From assembly GCF_001885585.1 (NCBI RefSeq), contig NZ_LSRP01000099.1:1-42876 (forward strand): DNA of 42,876 nt, in the 5' to 3' direction. Source of the stretch: Pararhizobium antarcticum. Its GTDB lineage: Bacteria; Pseudomonadota; Alphaproteobacteria; Rhizobiales; Rhizobiaceae. The notes beneath the pieces are model-generated. The model was not told where the DNA came from, ran no database searches, and worked only from the letters and a program-made list of their open reading frames with translations. Positions 1 through 8,020 of this stretch are shown piece by piece (positions within the stretch are counted from its first letter, which is position 1; the number at the start of each line of letters is the position of its first letter). Made by a program: the position numbers and the translations under genes.

Positions 1-54
1 AAGAAGCGGTTCAAGCACAGCCCATTCTTCATCGCTCAATTCGTGACGGCGCAT
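1..54 (-). CDS. IS5-family transposase, N-terminal fragment (runs off left edge)
   Basis: Eighteen codons are visible: ATG at 52-54 reading leftwards gives MRRHELSDEEWAVLEPLL. This resembles the conserved opening of IS5-family transposases, whose N-terminal helix carries the 'LSDEEW..LEPLLP' pattern. A strong ribosome binding site (AAGGAG) lies about 6 nt upstream at 61-66 on the minus strand. The catalytic DDE domain is outside the window, so activity cannot be judged. Confidence 0.7.
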   Translation of the reverse strand, partial: MRRHELSDEEWAVLEPLL

Positions 55-60
55 CGCAAT

Positions 61-74
61 CTCCTTTCAAGGAG
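61..74 (-). promoter_or_regulatory. Inverted repeat covering the transposase ribosome binding site
   Basis: The sequence is CTCCTT-TC-AAGGAG, a perfect 6-bp inverted repeat with a 2-nt centre. In the transposase mRNA the Shine-Dalgarno AAGGAG is preceded directly by its own complement, so a short hairpin (about 5 bp with a 4-nt loop) could mask it. Hiding the ribosome site from readthrough transcripts is a known way for insertion sequences to limit transposase synthesis. Its use here is inference. Confidence 0.4.
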
Positions 75-133
75 ATTGAATCACATCGAATGCCGAAGAT
101 GAACCCCGTTTATGGGGACGCGCCCTAAACGCC

Positions 134-1876
134 ATGAGCAAATCTCAGGCCATCATCGAGTTCAAGCTTGATGGCACGATCATTACCGCGAATGAGAACT
201 TCTGTCGTGCGCTGGGCTATCCGCTGTCGGAGATCGCCGGTCAACACCATCGGATTTTTGTGGATCCCACAGAAGCTGCGAGCGCTGACTACCGGGAGTT
301 CTGGGCCAGGCTTGCGCGTGGCGAGTTCGATCGTCGCCAATATAAGCGTATCACCAAGGACGGTCGTGAAGTCTGGATCGAGGCCTCCTATAATCCGGTT
401 TTCCGAGGTGGCAAGGCCTACAAGGTCGTGAAGTTCGCAACTGACATTACGGCACAGAAATTGAAGGCCGCCGAAGAGGGTGGCAAACTCGACGCCATTT
501 CCCGTGCCCAGGCCGTTATCGAGTTCACCCCCAAGGGCGATATCCTGACTGCCAACGAAAATTTTCTGAACACGTTGGGTTATCAACTGTCAGAGGTTCA
601 GGGCAAGCACCACTCGATGTTCTGCGAGCCGGCCTACGCCAACAGCGAGGAATATCGCCGGTTTTGGCCTAATCTTGCCAGTGGTGAATTTGTGTCCGGC
701 GAATTCATGCGTATCGGCAAGGGTGGAAAAAAAGCCTATATCCAGGCTTCCTACAATCCGATCTTCGACATGAACGGCAAGGTTTTCAAAATCGTGAAGT
801 TCGCAAGCGACGTTACCGCCCGGGTCGGCAATGTTGAGCAGCTTGCCGGTGCTCTGAACGCCTTGTCCGAAGGCGACCTGACGCAGACGGTGACTACGCC
901 GTTCATTCCGACACTTGAAAAACTCCGTGTCGATTTTAACGCTGCTTCAGAGAAGTTGCGCGGTACGTTGCAGACGATCTCGCAGAACGCCGGCGCCATT
1001 GCCGCTTCATCGCAGCAGATCCAGTCGGCCTCGAATGATCTTGCGAAACGCACCGAGCAGCAGGCCGCATCGGTGGAAGAAACTGCAGCGGCGCTGGAAG
1101 AAATCACCACCACCGTCGCCGACTCCAGCAATCGTGCACAGGAGGCCGGTCAACTGGTCCGCAAGACCAAGGAAAATGCCGAACACTCCGGCAAGGTCGT
1201 AGGCGAAGCGGTCGAGGCCATGGGCAAGATCGAGAAGTCGGCAGGCGAAATCGCCAGCATTATCGGCGTCATCGACGAGATCGCATTCCAGACCAACCTT
1301 CTTGCCCTGAACGCCGGTGTCGAAGCCGCGCGGGCTGGCGATGCTGGCAAGGGCTTTGCCGTTGTTGCCCAGGAAGTGCGCGAACTTGCGCAGCGCTCGG
1401 CCAAGGCCGCCAAAGAGATCAAGGACTTGATCAGGGCATCGAATGAACATGTGAAAAGCGGTGTTGCCTTGGTGGGCAATACGGGAAAAGCCCTGCAGGA
1501 GATCGTGACACAGGTTGTCCAGGTTGATGGAAATGTCAGCGCGATCGTCGAATCGTCCAAGGAGCAGTCAACCGGCCTCAAGGAAATCAACACGGCCGTG
1601 AATACCATGGATCAGGGTACGCAGCAGAATGCCGCCATGGTCGAGGAGACGACGGCCGCTGCCCACGGTCTCGCCCGCGAAGCAGAGCAATTGTTCGATC
1701 TTCTTGGACAGTTCAACATTGGAATGGGCGGGCCGACCCATCGTGCGGCACCAGTTGCAGCCAGCCATAACTCGCGGCCGGTGGCGTCGCCAGCGCGGCA
1801 GATGACGGCCAAGGTTGCCAATGCGTTCAATGGCAACGCCGCACTCAAAGGTGGCGATAGCTGGGAGGAGTTTTGA
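134..1876 (+). CDS. Soluble methyl-accepting chemotaxis protein, PAS-PAS-MCP, probably 5'-truncated
   Basis: A cytoplasmic chemoreceptor that would signal to CheA/CheW. Two PAS domains (about residues 3-110 and 122-232) share the ITANENF/LTANENF and SYNPIF motifs. A short linker follows, then a long coiled-coil MCP domain with the highly conserved hairpin tip ([20 protein letters not shown], about residues 376-395). No transmembrane helix is present. The C-terminus ends SWEEF, matching the CheR/CheB tether pattern (aromatic-x-x-aromatic). The ATG at 134 has no ribosome binding site, the frame stays open upstream to a TGA at 77-79 without a start codon, and PAS1 begins abruptly. Together these suggest that the insertion sequence ending near 125 removed the native 5' end and promoter, so expression is doubtful. 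Confidence 0.85.
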   Translation: MSKSQAIIEFKLDGTIITANENFCRALGYPLSEIAGQHHRIFVDPTEAASADYREFWARLARGEFDRRQYKRITKDGREVWIEASYNPVFRGGKAYKVVKFATDITAQKLKAAEEGGKLDAISRAQAVIEFTPKGDILTANENFLNTLGYQLSEVQGKHHSMFCEPAYANSEEYRRFWPNLASGEFVSGEFMRIGKGGKKAYIQASYNPIFDMNGKVFKIVKFASDVTARVGNVEQLAGALNALSEGDLTQTVTTPFIPTLEKLRVDFNAASEKLRGTLQTISQNAGAIAASSQQIQSASNDLAKRTEQQAASVEETAAALEEITTTVADSSNRAQEAGQLVRKTKENAEHSGKVVGEAVEAMGKIEKSAGEIASIIGVIDEIAFQTNLLALNAGVEAARAGDAGKGFAVVAQEVRELAQRSAKAAKEIKDLIRASNEHVKSGVALVGNTGKALQEIVTQVVQVDGNVSAIVESSKEQSTGLKEINTAVNTMDQGTQQNAAMVEETTAAAHGLAREAEQLFDLLGQFNIGMGGPTHRAAPVAASHNSRPVASPARQMTAKVANAFNGNAALKGGDSWEEF

Positions 1877-1972
1877 GATCTCAACCCCGAGGTGCCGATC
1901 AGCATTGATGCCGATGAACTGAAATCCAAGGCCTTCGCTTTCGCGACCGAGAGTTCATGGATCCTAACAAAG

Positions 1973-2005
1973 ACCATCCGCGAGATTCGCGGATGGTTTT
2001 CTTTT
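1973..2005 (+). terminator. Rho-independent terminator after the chemoreceptor gene
   Basis: A perfect 11-bp stem (ACCATCCGCGA at 1973-1983 with its complement at 1987-1997) closes a 3-nt loop and is followed by TTTCTTTT. It lies about 97 bp past the receptor stop codon and about 65 bp before the end of the convergent LysR gene. Confidence 0.85.
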
Positions 2006-2070
2006 GATCCGGTTCGAGGTTGCCTGCACGGGCAGGCAGCCGCATCGTCGACGGTCTAGGGGCGAGGGGT

Positions 2071-3057
2071 CTAGGGTAGGCCGGGCTCCTCCTCACGGGC
2101 AGGGCGCAGCCTGCAGTCCAGGCTTTCGAGCAGCGATCGTGCCGAGCGGTCGAATGTCGTGACCTCCTCGCGGATCCAGTCTGTAAACAGGCGCACGGGG
2201 CGTCGGTTGGTGTGGCGCGCCGGGCAGACGATCCAGTAGGCGGGGAACTCGACGACATCGAAGGCGGTCGACAGGGGAACGAGCGTGCCGCGCTCCAGAT
2301 CCTCCTGCGCCAGTGTTGCAGAATCCAGCACTACGCCGGCACCATCGCGGGCGAGCTGGATCGCCATCGAGGAGCGGTCGAAACGAAGCGGGGCCTGTTC
2401 GGTCGGAGGGTCTATGCCGTGGACCAGAAGCCAGACATCCCATTGATAAAGCGCCTTGACGGAATGGATCAGCCGCGCCCTGGACAATTGCTCGGCCGGG
2501 TCGTCACTGAGGGCATACAGCCTGTCGCGATAACCAGGACTGCACATGGGCAGGACGAAATCGTTGATGATACATTCCGTGTGAAGCTGATCCCATGCGC
2601 CGGATCCATAACGCAGATCGAGATCGACGATCTCCGTTTCGAAATTGGAGAATTCCGGGGTTGCGTCCACACGGACGCCCCAGTCCGGATTGGCATCGAG
2701 AAAGCCCTTCAGGCGGGGCGTCAGCCAGCGCACTGCAAAGCTCGGGCTCGAGCGTATATTCAGTTGTCGGCTGTTATGCTGGCGCAAAACCGCAGAGCGG
2801 GCGCCGCGGATCATGCGGAACGCTGTCGATGTTGCCTGAAACAGCATTTCACCATCGATCGTCAGGGTCAGTCGCCGGTCGTTGCGCTTGAACAGCCGCA
2901 CGCCCCACTGTTCTTCCAGCTGTTTCAATTGCTGGCTGACGGCTGCCATGGATACACCCAGTTCGGCTGCAGCCAGAGTAACGCGGCCGGTCCGGGCCAC
3001 GGCTTCGAAATAGGCGAGGGAATTCAGATTGGGATTGATCGGCAAGCCGGCCTCCAC
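2071..3057 (-). CDS. LysR-family transcriptional regulator (GcvA-like)
   Basis: A 328-residue LysR protein. An N-terminal winged helix-turn-helix (about residues 10-68, with the LAYFEAVARTG and AAELGVSMAAVSQQLKQLE segments) precedes a type 2 periplasmic-binding-like effector domain (about 95-300). The order of its motifs resembles GcvA-type regulators. It is the last gene of a minus-strand run behind the TRAP transporter and dehydrogenase genes, 76 bp after the dehydrogenase stop. It may therefore be co-transcribed with them and control that operon or the divergent transketolase operon. The start shown is a GTG at 3055-3057. A TTG at 3043-3045 with GGAGG five bases upstream is an equally good start and would give 324 residues. 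Confidence 0.85.
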   Translation of the reverse strand: MEAGLPINPNLNSLAYFEAVARTGRVTLAAAELGVSMAAVSQQLKQLEEQWGVRLFKRNDRRLTLTIDGEMLFQATSTAFRMIRGARSAVLRQHNSRQLNIRSSPSFAVRWLTPRLKGFLDANPDWGVRVDATPEFSNFETEIVDLDLRYGSGAWDQLHTECIINDFVLPMCSPGYRDRLYALSDDPAEQLSRARLIHSVKALYQWDVWLLVHGIDPPTEQAPLRFDRSSMAIQLARDGAGVVLDSATLAQEDLERGTLVPLSTAFDVVEFPAYWIVCPARHTNRRPVRLFTDWIREEVTTFDRSARSLLESLDCRLRPAREEEPGLP

Positions 3058-3133
3058 GTCGGAGCTTCGGACGATCGTTGCCGGAAAAACGATCGCACGA
3101 GCCCTTGTCTCTTCGGCTCGCCCGTCCAGGCTG

Positions 3134-4021
3134 TCAAGCGATTCCGTTCAGCCGGCGATAGGCGGCAACCACCTGGCTGTCGTCTCCGAGCCCGTTACCG
3201 CTGCCGCTTTCAGCCAGGAACATTTGATGGGCAGCAGCAGCCAGCGGCAATGCCATCGCGGCGGACCGCCCTGCGGCAAGTGCTATCCCGAGGTCCTTGA
3301 CGAAAATATCGACGGCGCTGGTGACCGGCGGCGCCTCCATCAGCATGCGCGGTCCGCGATCCCTCAGCATCCAGCTGGAGGCAGCCGACCCGGAGAGGAT
3401 TTCCAGCAGGACTTGCGTGTCGACGCCGGCCTTTTCACCGAGCGCCATCGCCTCGCCGGCAACAGCAAGGTGCACACCGCAGAGAAGCTGATTGATGGCC
3501 TTGACCATGGCACCCTGACCTTGCCGGGGTCCGCAATGATAGAGCTTGTCGCCCATGGCACGCAGCACCGGCGCAACGGCGTGGTAGGCGATGTCCGGTG
3601 CGCCGACCATGATCGTCAATGTGCCGGCCTCTGCACCGACCACGCCGCCGGAGACCGGGCAATCGACCAGAACCTTGCCGGAACCTTCGATTTCGGCTGC
3701 AAGCTGCACCACGTCATCGGGCGGGCAGGTGGCCATGAGGCAGATATGCGCGCCTTCTGGAAGTTCGGCGAGCGCACCGGCCTGAAGCAACACCGAACGG
3801 GCCTGCTGGGCGTTGACCACCATGAGCACCAGGATATCAGCACCGGCACAGGCCTGCGCCAGCGTCTCGACGTGGTCGCCGCCAGCCTTTGCCAGCACAT
3901 CCATTGCCTCCGCGCGCATGTCGAAACCGCGGACGGCATGGCCTGCCTTCACAAGGTTCTGAGCCATGGGAAGTCCCATGGAACCCAGACCAACGAATGC
4001 GACGATTTTCTGCTCTGTCAT
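3134..4021 (-). CDS. ltnD: L-threonate dehydrogenase-like NAD-dependent oxidoreductase
   Basis: A 295-residue member of the 3-hydroxyisobutyrate/6-phosphogluconate dehydrogenase family. The N-terminal Rossmann motif GLGSMG is near residues 10-15. The family substrate segment CPVSGGVVGAEAGTLTIMVGG-like lies mid-protein, the catalytic-lysine region reads MVKAINQLL, and the C-terminal helices contain SAVDIFVKDLGI, a signature shared with LtnD proteins. LtnD oxidises L-threonate to 2-oxo-tetronate. The gene follows dctM by 8 bp, so the enzyme probably acts on the acid sugar imported by the TRAP system. A partner tetronate kinase (OtnK) is absent unless the DUF1537 kinase at 17666 serves that role. 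Exact substrate is uncertain. Confidence 0.75.
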   Translation of the reverse strand: MTEQKIVAFVGLGSMGLPMAQNLVKAGHAVRGFDMRAEAMDVLAKAGGDHVETLAQACAGADILVLMVVNAQQARSVLLQAGALAELPEGAHICLMATCPPDDVVQLAAEIEGSGKVLVDCPVSGGVVGAEAGTLTIMVGAPDIAYHAVAPVLRAMGDKLYHCGPRQGQGAMVKAINQLLCGVHLAVAGEAMALGEKAGVDTQVLLEILSGSAASSWMLRDRGPRMLMEAPPVTSAVDIFVKDLGIALAAGRSAAMALPLAAAAHQMFLAESGSGNGLGDDSQVVAAYRRLNGIA

Positions 4022-4029
4022 GGCATGCC

Positions 4030-5289
4030 TCAGTAGAAGGTGAGCGCTGGGACGTAGGATATCAGCGCGAGCACTGCGATCGCCACCCCGTAGAAAGGCC
4101 ACAGCTCGCGGACCACGTCGCCGATCGGCACCCTGGCAATCACAGCGCCGATGAACAGGGTCGTTCCGATTGGCGGCGTAAACAGGCCGATGGACAGGTT
4201 GATGCAGATCATCACGCCAAGCTGGATCGGATCCATGCCGATCGACTGGCCGATGGCGACGAAAGTGGGGCCAAGCAAAAGGATGGCCGCGGGAAGATCA
4301 AGGAACATGCCGATGACCAGCATGATGATGTTCATCATCAGAATAATCAGCACGGCATTGACCAGGGTGTGCTGGGCCCATTGCGCGACGATCGTCGGCA
4401 CCCGCTCGGTGATCAGGACATGGCCGACAAGACTGGAGGCTGCGATCACCAGCATCACGACGCCGGTCGTGGTGACCGTGCTGACCAGCGCCTGGTAAAT
4501 GCGCTGCCAGGTAAGGTCACGGTAGATCGCCAGGCTGACGACCAGCGCATAGAAGACGGCAATGACGCTGACTTCGGTTGGCGTCGCGATACCGGCGCGC
4601 AAAAGCAGGACGATGAAGAACGGCATGGCGAGGGCCGGCAAGGCCAGCAGCACGGACTTGCCGAAGGACGTCAGTTGCTTGTCCACCGTCAGGCGCGGAA
4701 AGTTGCGCAGCCGTCCGGAAAAATAGCAGACCAGCATCATGCCGAAGGCGAGCATCAGGCCCGGGAGCACGGCAGCGGAAAACAGCTTGGCGATCGAGGC
4801 ATTGGCGACCGTCGAATACAGGATCAACGGAATGGACGGCGGAATGAGGCCGGCAATGGTGGATGATGATGCCGTGACGGCAGCCGCAAAGGCCGGCGGA
4901 TAGCCTTCCCGTTTCTGCCAGGGAATGAGCATCGAGCCGAGCGCGGAGGCTTCGGCTACAGCCGAGCCGGATACGCCGCCGAAGATGGTGGAGCCGACAA
5001 CGGTGACCTGTCCCATGCCACCATGAAAACGGCCGACGAGCCTGGCTGCAAACTGCACGAGTTTCTGGCCGAGCGTACCCGACATCATCAGCGATCCCGA
5101 CAGGATGAAGAAGGGAATGGCCAGCAGCGGAAAGCTCTGGGTCGGCTGGAAAAGCTTGACGACGGCCAGCACCGTGGGCGTGCCGCCCTGCCAGAGAATG
5201 GCGGCGCCGGCAGCGATGATCAAGGCGTAGCCGACGGGCGTGGAGATCGCCAGCAGGACGGCGAAAATGCCGGTCATGATCGCGGTCAT
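4030..5289 (-). CDS. dctM: TRAP transporter large permease (DctM family)
   Basis: A 419-residue, very hydrophobic protein with about a dozen predicted membrane helices, the length usual for DctM. Recognisable segments are the N-terminal PVGYALI helix, the loop GVSGSAVAEASALGSMLIP, PPSIPLILYS and the C-terminal IGLFTPPIGTTLFIG. DctM is the ion-driven channel of tripartite periplasmic transporters for carboxylates and sugar acids. Its ATG overlaps the dctQ stop by 4 nt, and the dehydrogenase gene follows 8 bp after its own stop. Ligand identity is set by the binding protein, not by this subunit. Confidence 0.92.
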   Translation of the reverse strand: MTAIMTGIFAVLLAISTPVGYALIIAAGAAILWQGGTPTVLAVVKLFQPTQSFPLLAIPFFILSGSLMMSGTLGQKLVQFAARLVGRFHGGMGQVTVVGSTIFGGVSGSAVAEASALGSMLIPWQKREGYPPAFAAAVTASSSTIAGLIPPSIPLILYSTVANASIAKLFSAAVLPGLMLAFGMMLVCYFSGRLRNFPRLTVDKQLTSFGKSVLLALPALAMPFFIVLLLRAGIATPTEVSVIAVFYALVVSLAIYRDLTWQRIYQALVSTVTTTGVVMLVIAASSLVGHVLITERVPTIVAQWAQHTLVNAVLIILMMNIIMLVIGMFLDLPAAILLLGPTFVAIGQSIGMDPIQLGVMICINLSIGLFTPPIGTTLFIGAVIARVPIGDVVRELWPFYGVAIAVLALISYVPALTFY

Positions 5290-5855
5290 AGCGTGTGCTC
5301 CGGTTCAGGCTGATGAAGGGTCCTTGGATCATCGGTAAAGACGACCCGCACAAGATTGACGAGCGACGCGAGCGCAATGCCGCCGAAACCGAAGAGCAGC
5401 GAACTGTAGGCCCATGCCTGGCCGAGCCCCGTCATTGGAAAAACCTGCGTCCGGGTGATCTGGATGACCTGAAGCGAAAGAAAGGCGAGATAGGCGAAGG
5501 AGACCGCCACCAGAAGATGAATGAAGCTCAGCAGCATGCGCAGCTGTTCGGTCGACAGGAAGCCCCGGATCGCTTCTGCAGCAATATGCGAGCCGCGTTG
5601 TGCGCCGAGGACGATGCCGCCCATGATGAGCCAGGGAAACAGAAGGTTTGGCACCTCGTTCGGCCAGCCGAGGCCCGCCTGTGTCATGTATCGGATGGTA
5701 ACCTCGAGCATCAGGGCGATGAAGATCGCGATGACCGCGCTGATGGCGATCACCATGGCCACGCGGTCGAGCACGAAGCCGATGCCGTTTGCAATGCGCA
5801 AGGCGGGAGAACCCGCCTTGGCATTGTCGTTGCGGACAGGATCCGTCATCGTCAT
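5286..5855 (-). CDS. dctQ: TRAP transporter small permease (DctQ family)
   Basis: A 189-residue protein with four hydrophobic segments (about residues 28-50, 66-84, 106-125 and 146-165), the standard DctQ architecture. It partners with DctM in the inner membrane. The gene overlaps both dctP (stop at 5852) and dctM by 4 nt, which indicates translational coupling in the order dctP-dctQ-dctM. Confidence 0.88.
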   Translation of the reverse strand: MTMTDPVRNDNAKAGSPALRIANGIGFVLDRVAMVIAISAVIAIFIALMLEVTIRYMTQAGLGWPNEVPNLLFPWLIMGGIVLGAQRGSHIAAEAIRGFLSTEQLRMLLSFIHLLVAVSFAYLAFLSLQVIQITRTQVFPMTGLGQAWAYSSLLFGFGGIALASLVNLVRVVFTDDPRTLHQPEPEHTL

Positions 5856-6829
5856 TTGCCTGCTGCTGCCTTGGCGGCGGCCACCAGTTCGTCAACCAGT
5901 TCCGGATATTGCACGTGCCATTTTTCGTAGACAGACTGGGTTGCCGCGACAAAGGGGGCGGGATCGACGTCGTTGATCTTGACACCTGTCGCTTCGATTT
6001 CGCCACGCAGCTTGTCCGTCTGCTCACGCACCATCTGGCGGTTCAGTTCACCCGCTTCCTTGGCCGCATCGCGGACGATCTGCTGATCTTCCGGCGACAG
6101 CGTATCAAAGACGATCTTCGAGGCTAGAAACGGCGTCGATTCATACTTGTGGTTCGTCATGGAGATAAAGGGCTGAACTTCATGCAGCTTCGACGAGAAG
6201 ATGTTGATCAGCGGGTTCTCCTGGCCGTCGACCACGCCCTGTTGCAGAGCGATGTAGAGCTCGGAAAAGGCCATCGGCGTTGGCGAGGCACCCAGAGCCG
6301 TGAAGATGTCCACGGTCATCGGATCCGGTGGCGTGCGGATCTTCATGCCAGCCAGATCCGCCGGCGAGACAATCGCCTTCTTGGAGTTGGATGTCTGGCG
6401 GATGCCGTTGTTCCACCAGGACAGAACGACAAGCCCCTGCGTTTCGGCGGCGGCGGCAATCTTGTCGCCCACCGGGCCGTCCATGACCGTTTCGGCCTGC
6501 TTCAGATCCTGAAACAGGAATGGAAGGCCGAGAAGCGCGATTTCAGGCGCGACTGCCGAGGTTGTTCCCTGGGAGTTTGCCGAAAAAGCGATCGTACCGA
6601 GACGCATATTGGTGATGGTCTCAGCATCGTCGCCAAACTGGGCGCTGCCGCCGACGGACACTTTCAGGCGGCCATCCGTCTTCTGTTCAACGAGCTCGGC
6701 GAATTTCTGCGATGCCACGTCCTTGGGATTACCGGCAGCGGCATTATGCGAAAGCTGGAATTCCTGCGCGCTCGCCTGGCTGGCGCAAAGCGACAACACG
6801 GCAGCCGCAACGATCTGGCGAATATTCAT
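5852..6829 (-). CDS. dctP: TRAP transporter substrate-binding protein (DctP family)
   Basis: A 325-residue periplasmic binding protein with a clear signal peptide (about residues 1-21, cleavage after SQASA). The conserved ligand-binding region includes GMKIRTPPDPM, whose arginine normally forms a salt bridge with the ligand carboxylate, and the family motif GVVDGQENP. The ligand is therefore expected to be a carboxylic acid, and the genes around it suggest a four- or five-carbon sugar acid. The ATG at 6827-6829 is preceded by GGGAGGAGA. This is the first gene of the minus-strand operon and diverges from the transketolase operon across a 308-bp gap. Confidence 0.9.
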   Translation of the reverse strand: MNIRQIVAAAVLSLCASQASAQEFQLSHNAAAGNPKDVASQKFAELVEQKTDGRLKVSVGGSAQFGDDAETITNMRLGTIAFSANSQGTTSAVAPEIALLGLPFLFQDLKQAETVMDGPVGDKIAAAAETQGLVVLSWWNNGIRQTSNSKKAIVSPADLAGMKIRTPPDPMTVDIFTALGASPTPMAFSELYIALQQGVVDGQENPLINIFSSKLHEVQPFISMTNHKYESTPFLASKIVFDTLSPEDQQIVRDAAKEAGELNRQMVREQTDKLRGEIEATGVKINDVDPAPFVAATQSVYEKWHVQYPELVDELVAAAKAAAGK

Positions 6830-7137
6830 TGTGTCTCCTCCCTGAGAACATCATCTATCATCCGGTCTGCGAGAATTCTCCTGCGGCAAACGGGCCTTGC
6901 CGGTTGCCCGGCATATCCTGGAAAGAGCATCGACCGAAACCCTCCCAGGCGGCGCATTGCACACAGCGAGCGTCCTCCCCGCTCAACCTGACCTGAGCCT
7001 GTCTGATCTCCTCGGTCCAGTCACGTAAGTTCTACTTAACAACTCGTTCGTTTTTCTTAATTGCCGGGGATGGCAAGTTAAGTCCAGAAATTGCTGTGGG
7101 GGCGATTGGTTTGCGCCGCCGCCGCATGGGAGGAAAC
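6830..7137. promoter_or_regulatory. Divergent promoter region between the TRAP and transketolase operons
   Basis: This 308-bp gap contains no convincing gene and must hold promoters for both directions. The half nearest the transketolase gene is AT-richer and contains two dyads: TAAGT-TCT-ACTTA at 7026-7038, and CTTAA-TTGCC (7056-7065) facing GGCAA-GTTAAG (7072-7082) across 6 bp. The heptamers ACTTAAC (7034-7040) and GTTAAGT (7077-7083) are also inverted copies of each other. These are plausible operators for the LysR protein at 2071 or the GntR protein at 15434. Assignment is inference. Confidence 0.5.
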
Positions 7138-7992
7138 ATGACCAGCCAAATTCAAGCGACAGACCTGTCGAACATGAGTCTTGCGCGCCGTGCCTGGGAA
7201 ATCCGGCGCAAGGCGGTTCGCATGGGCGAAGTTCAGGGCCAGGGCTATGTCGGCCAGGCGCTCGGCGTCGCTGACGTGCTCGCTGTCTCGTATTTTCACG
7301 CCATGACCTATCGCCGCGAAGACCCCGAATGGGAAGGCCGCGACCGGTTCCTTCTGTCGATCGGTCACTACGCGATCGCACTTTATGCCGCCCTGATCGA
7401 GGCGGGAATCCTCCCGGAGCAGGAGCTCGAGACCTATGGTACGGACGATAGCCGCCTGCCGATGTCCGGCATGGCCGCATACACGCCCGGCATGGAAATT
7501 ACAGGCGGCTCGTTGGGGCAGGGGCTCGGTATCGGCGTCGGCATGGCGCTGGGCCTGAAAGCCAAGAAAAACCCGGCCTTCGTCTACAATCTGATGTCCG
7601 ATGGCGAACTCGGCGAGGGCTCGACCTGGGAAGCGGCCATGTCGGCGGCCCATCATAAGCTCGACAACCTGATCTGCATCATCGATTTTAACGACCAGCA
7701 GGCCGACGGCAAGTCGACCGAAATGCTCTGTGCCGAACCGCTTGCTGCCAAATGGAGCGCCTTCGGCTGGCACACACAGAGGGTCGATGGCAACGACATG
7801 GCGGCGCTCGTGGCTGCGTTCGATGCAGCGCGTGCGGTCACGGACGCAAAACCCCGCGCCATCATCTGCGATACGCTGATGTGCAAGGGCGTGCCCTTTC
7901 TCGAGGCGCGCGAAATGGCGCATTTCGTGCGGGTGGAGGCCGATGAATGGCAAAAGGCACTGGCCGTGCTGGATGCGAACCGGCCGGAATGA
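7138..7992 (+). CDS. Transketolase N-terminal subunit (AptA-like)
   Basis: A 284-residue protein covering the thiamine-diphosphate half of transketolase. The cofactor and metal motif reads SDGELGEGSTWEAA followed by LICIIDFNDQQADG; the usual GDG is SDG here. Early histidines lie in YFHAMTYR and LSIGHYAIALYA, and the ITGGSLGQGLGIGVGMALG segment is typical. Split transketolases occur in catabolic operons, including apulose-4-phosphate transketolase AptAB of D-apiose metabolism. The neighbouring C-terminal half starts 28 bp downstream. The ATG at 7138 follows GGGAGGAAAC. The acceptor and donor ketose are not determinable from sequence; an erythrulose or apulose phosphate is plausible from the setting. 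Confidence 0.8.
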   Translation: MTSQIQATDLSNMSLARRAWEIRRKAVRMGEVQGQGYVGQALGVADVLAVSYFHAMTYRREDPEWEGRDRFLLSIGHYAIALYAALIEAGILPEQELETYGTDDSRLPMSGMAAYTPGMEITGGSLGQGLGIGVGMALGLKAKKNPAFVYNLMSDGELGEGSTWEAAMSAAHHKLDNLICIIDFNDQQADGKSTEMLCAEPLAAKWSAFGWHTQRVDGNDMAALVAAFDAARAVTDAKPRAIICDTLMCKGVPFLEAREMAHFVRVEADEWQKALAVLDANRPE

Positions 7993-8020
7993 GGCCGGCT
8001 GGAATGAGGAGGGAAAAAGC

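Larger units (their letters stand above)
1..125 (-). mobile_element. End of an IS5-like insertion sequence (partial)
   Basis: The left edge holds the start of a transposase gene reading off the window and about 70 bp of non-coding end sequence up to the point where chemoreceptor coding sequence begins. On the minus strand the outer end would start GGGCGCGTCCCC. The trinucleotide TAA at 126-128 fits the TNA target duplication of some IS5-family groups, but the other end is outside the window, so neither the terminal repeat nor the duplication can be confirmed. The exact boundary is inferred from where receptor-like sequence starts. Confidence 0.6.

Noticed and set aside
2212-3300. A 362-codon open frame opposite the LysR gene
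   Set aside because: Complementary to a clear LysR gene, with composition typical of an antisense shadow and no motif.
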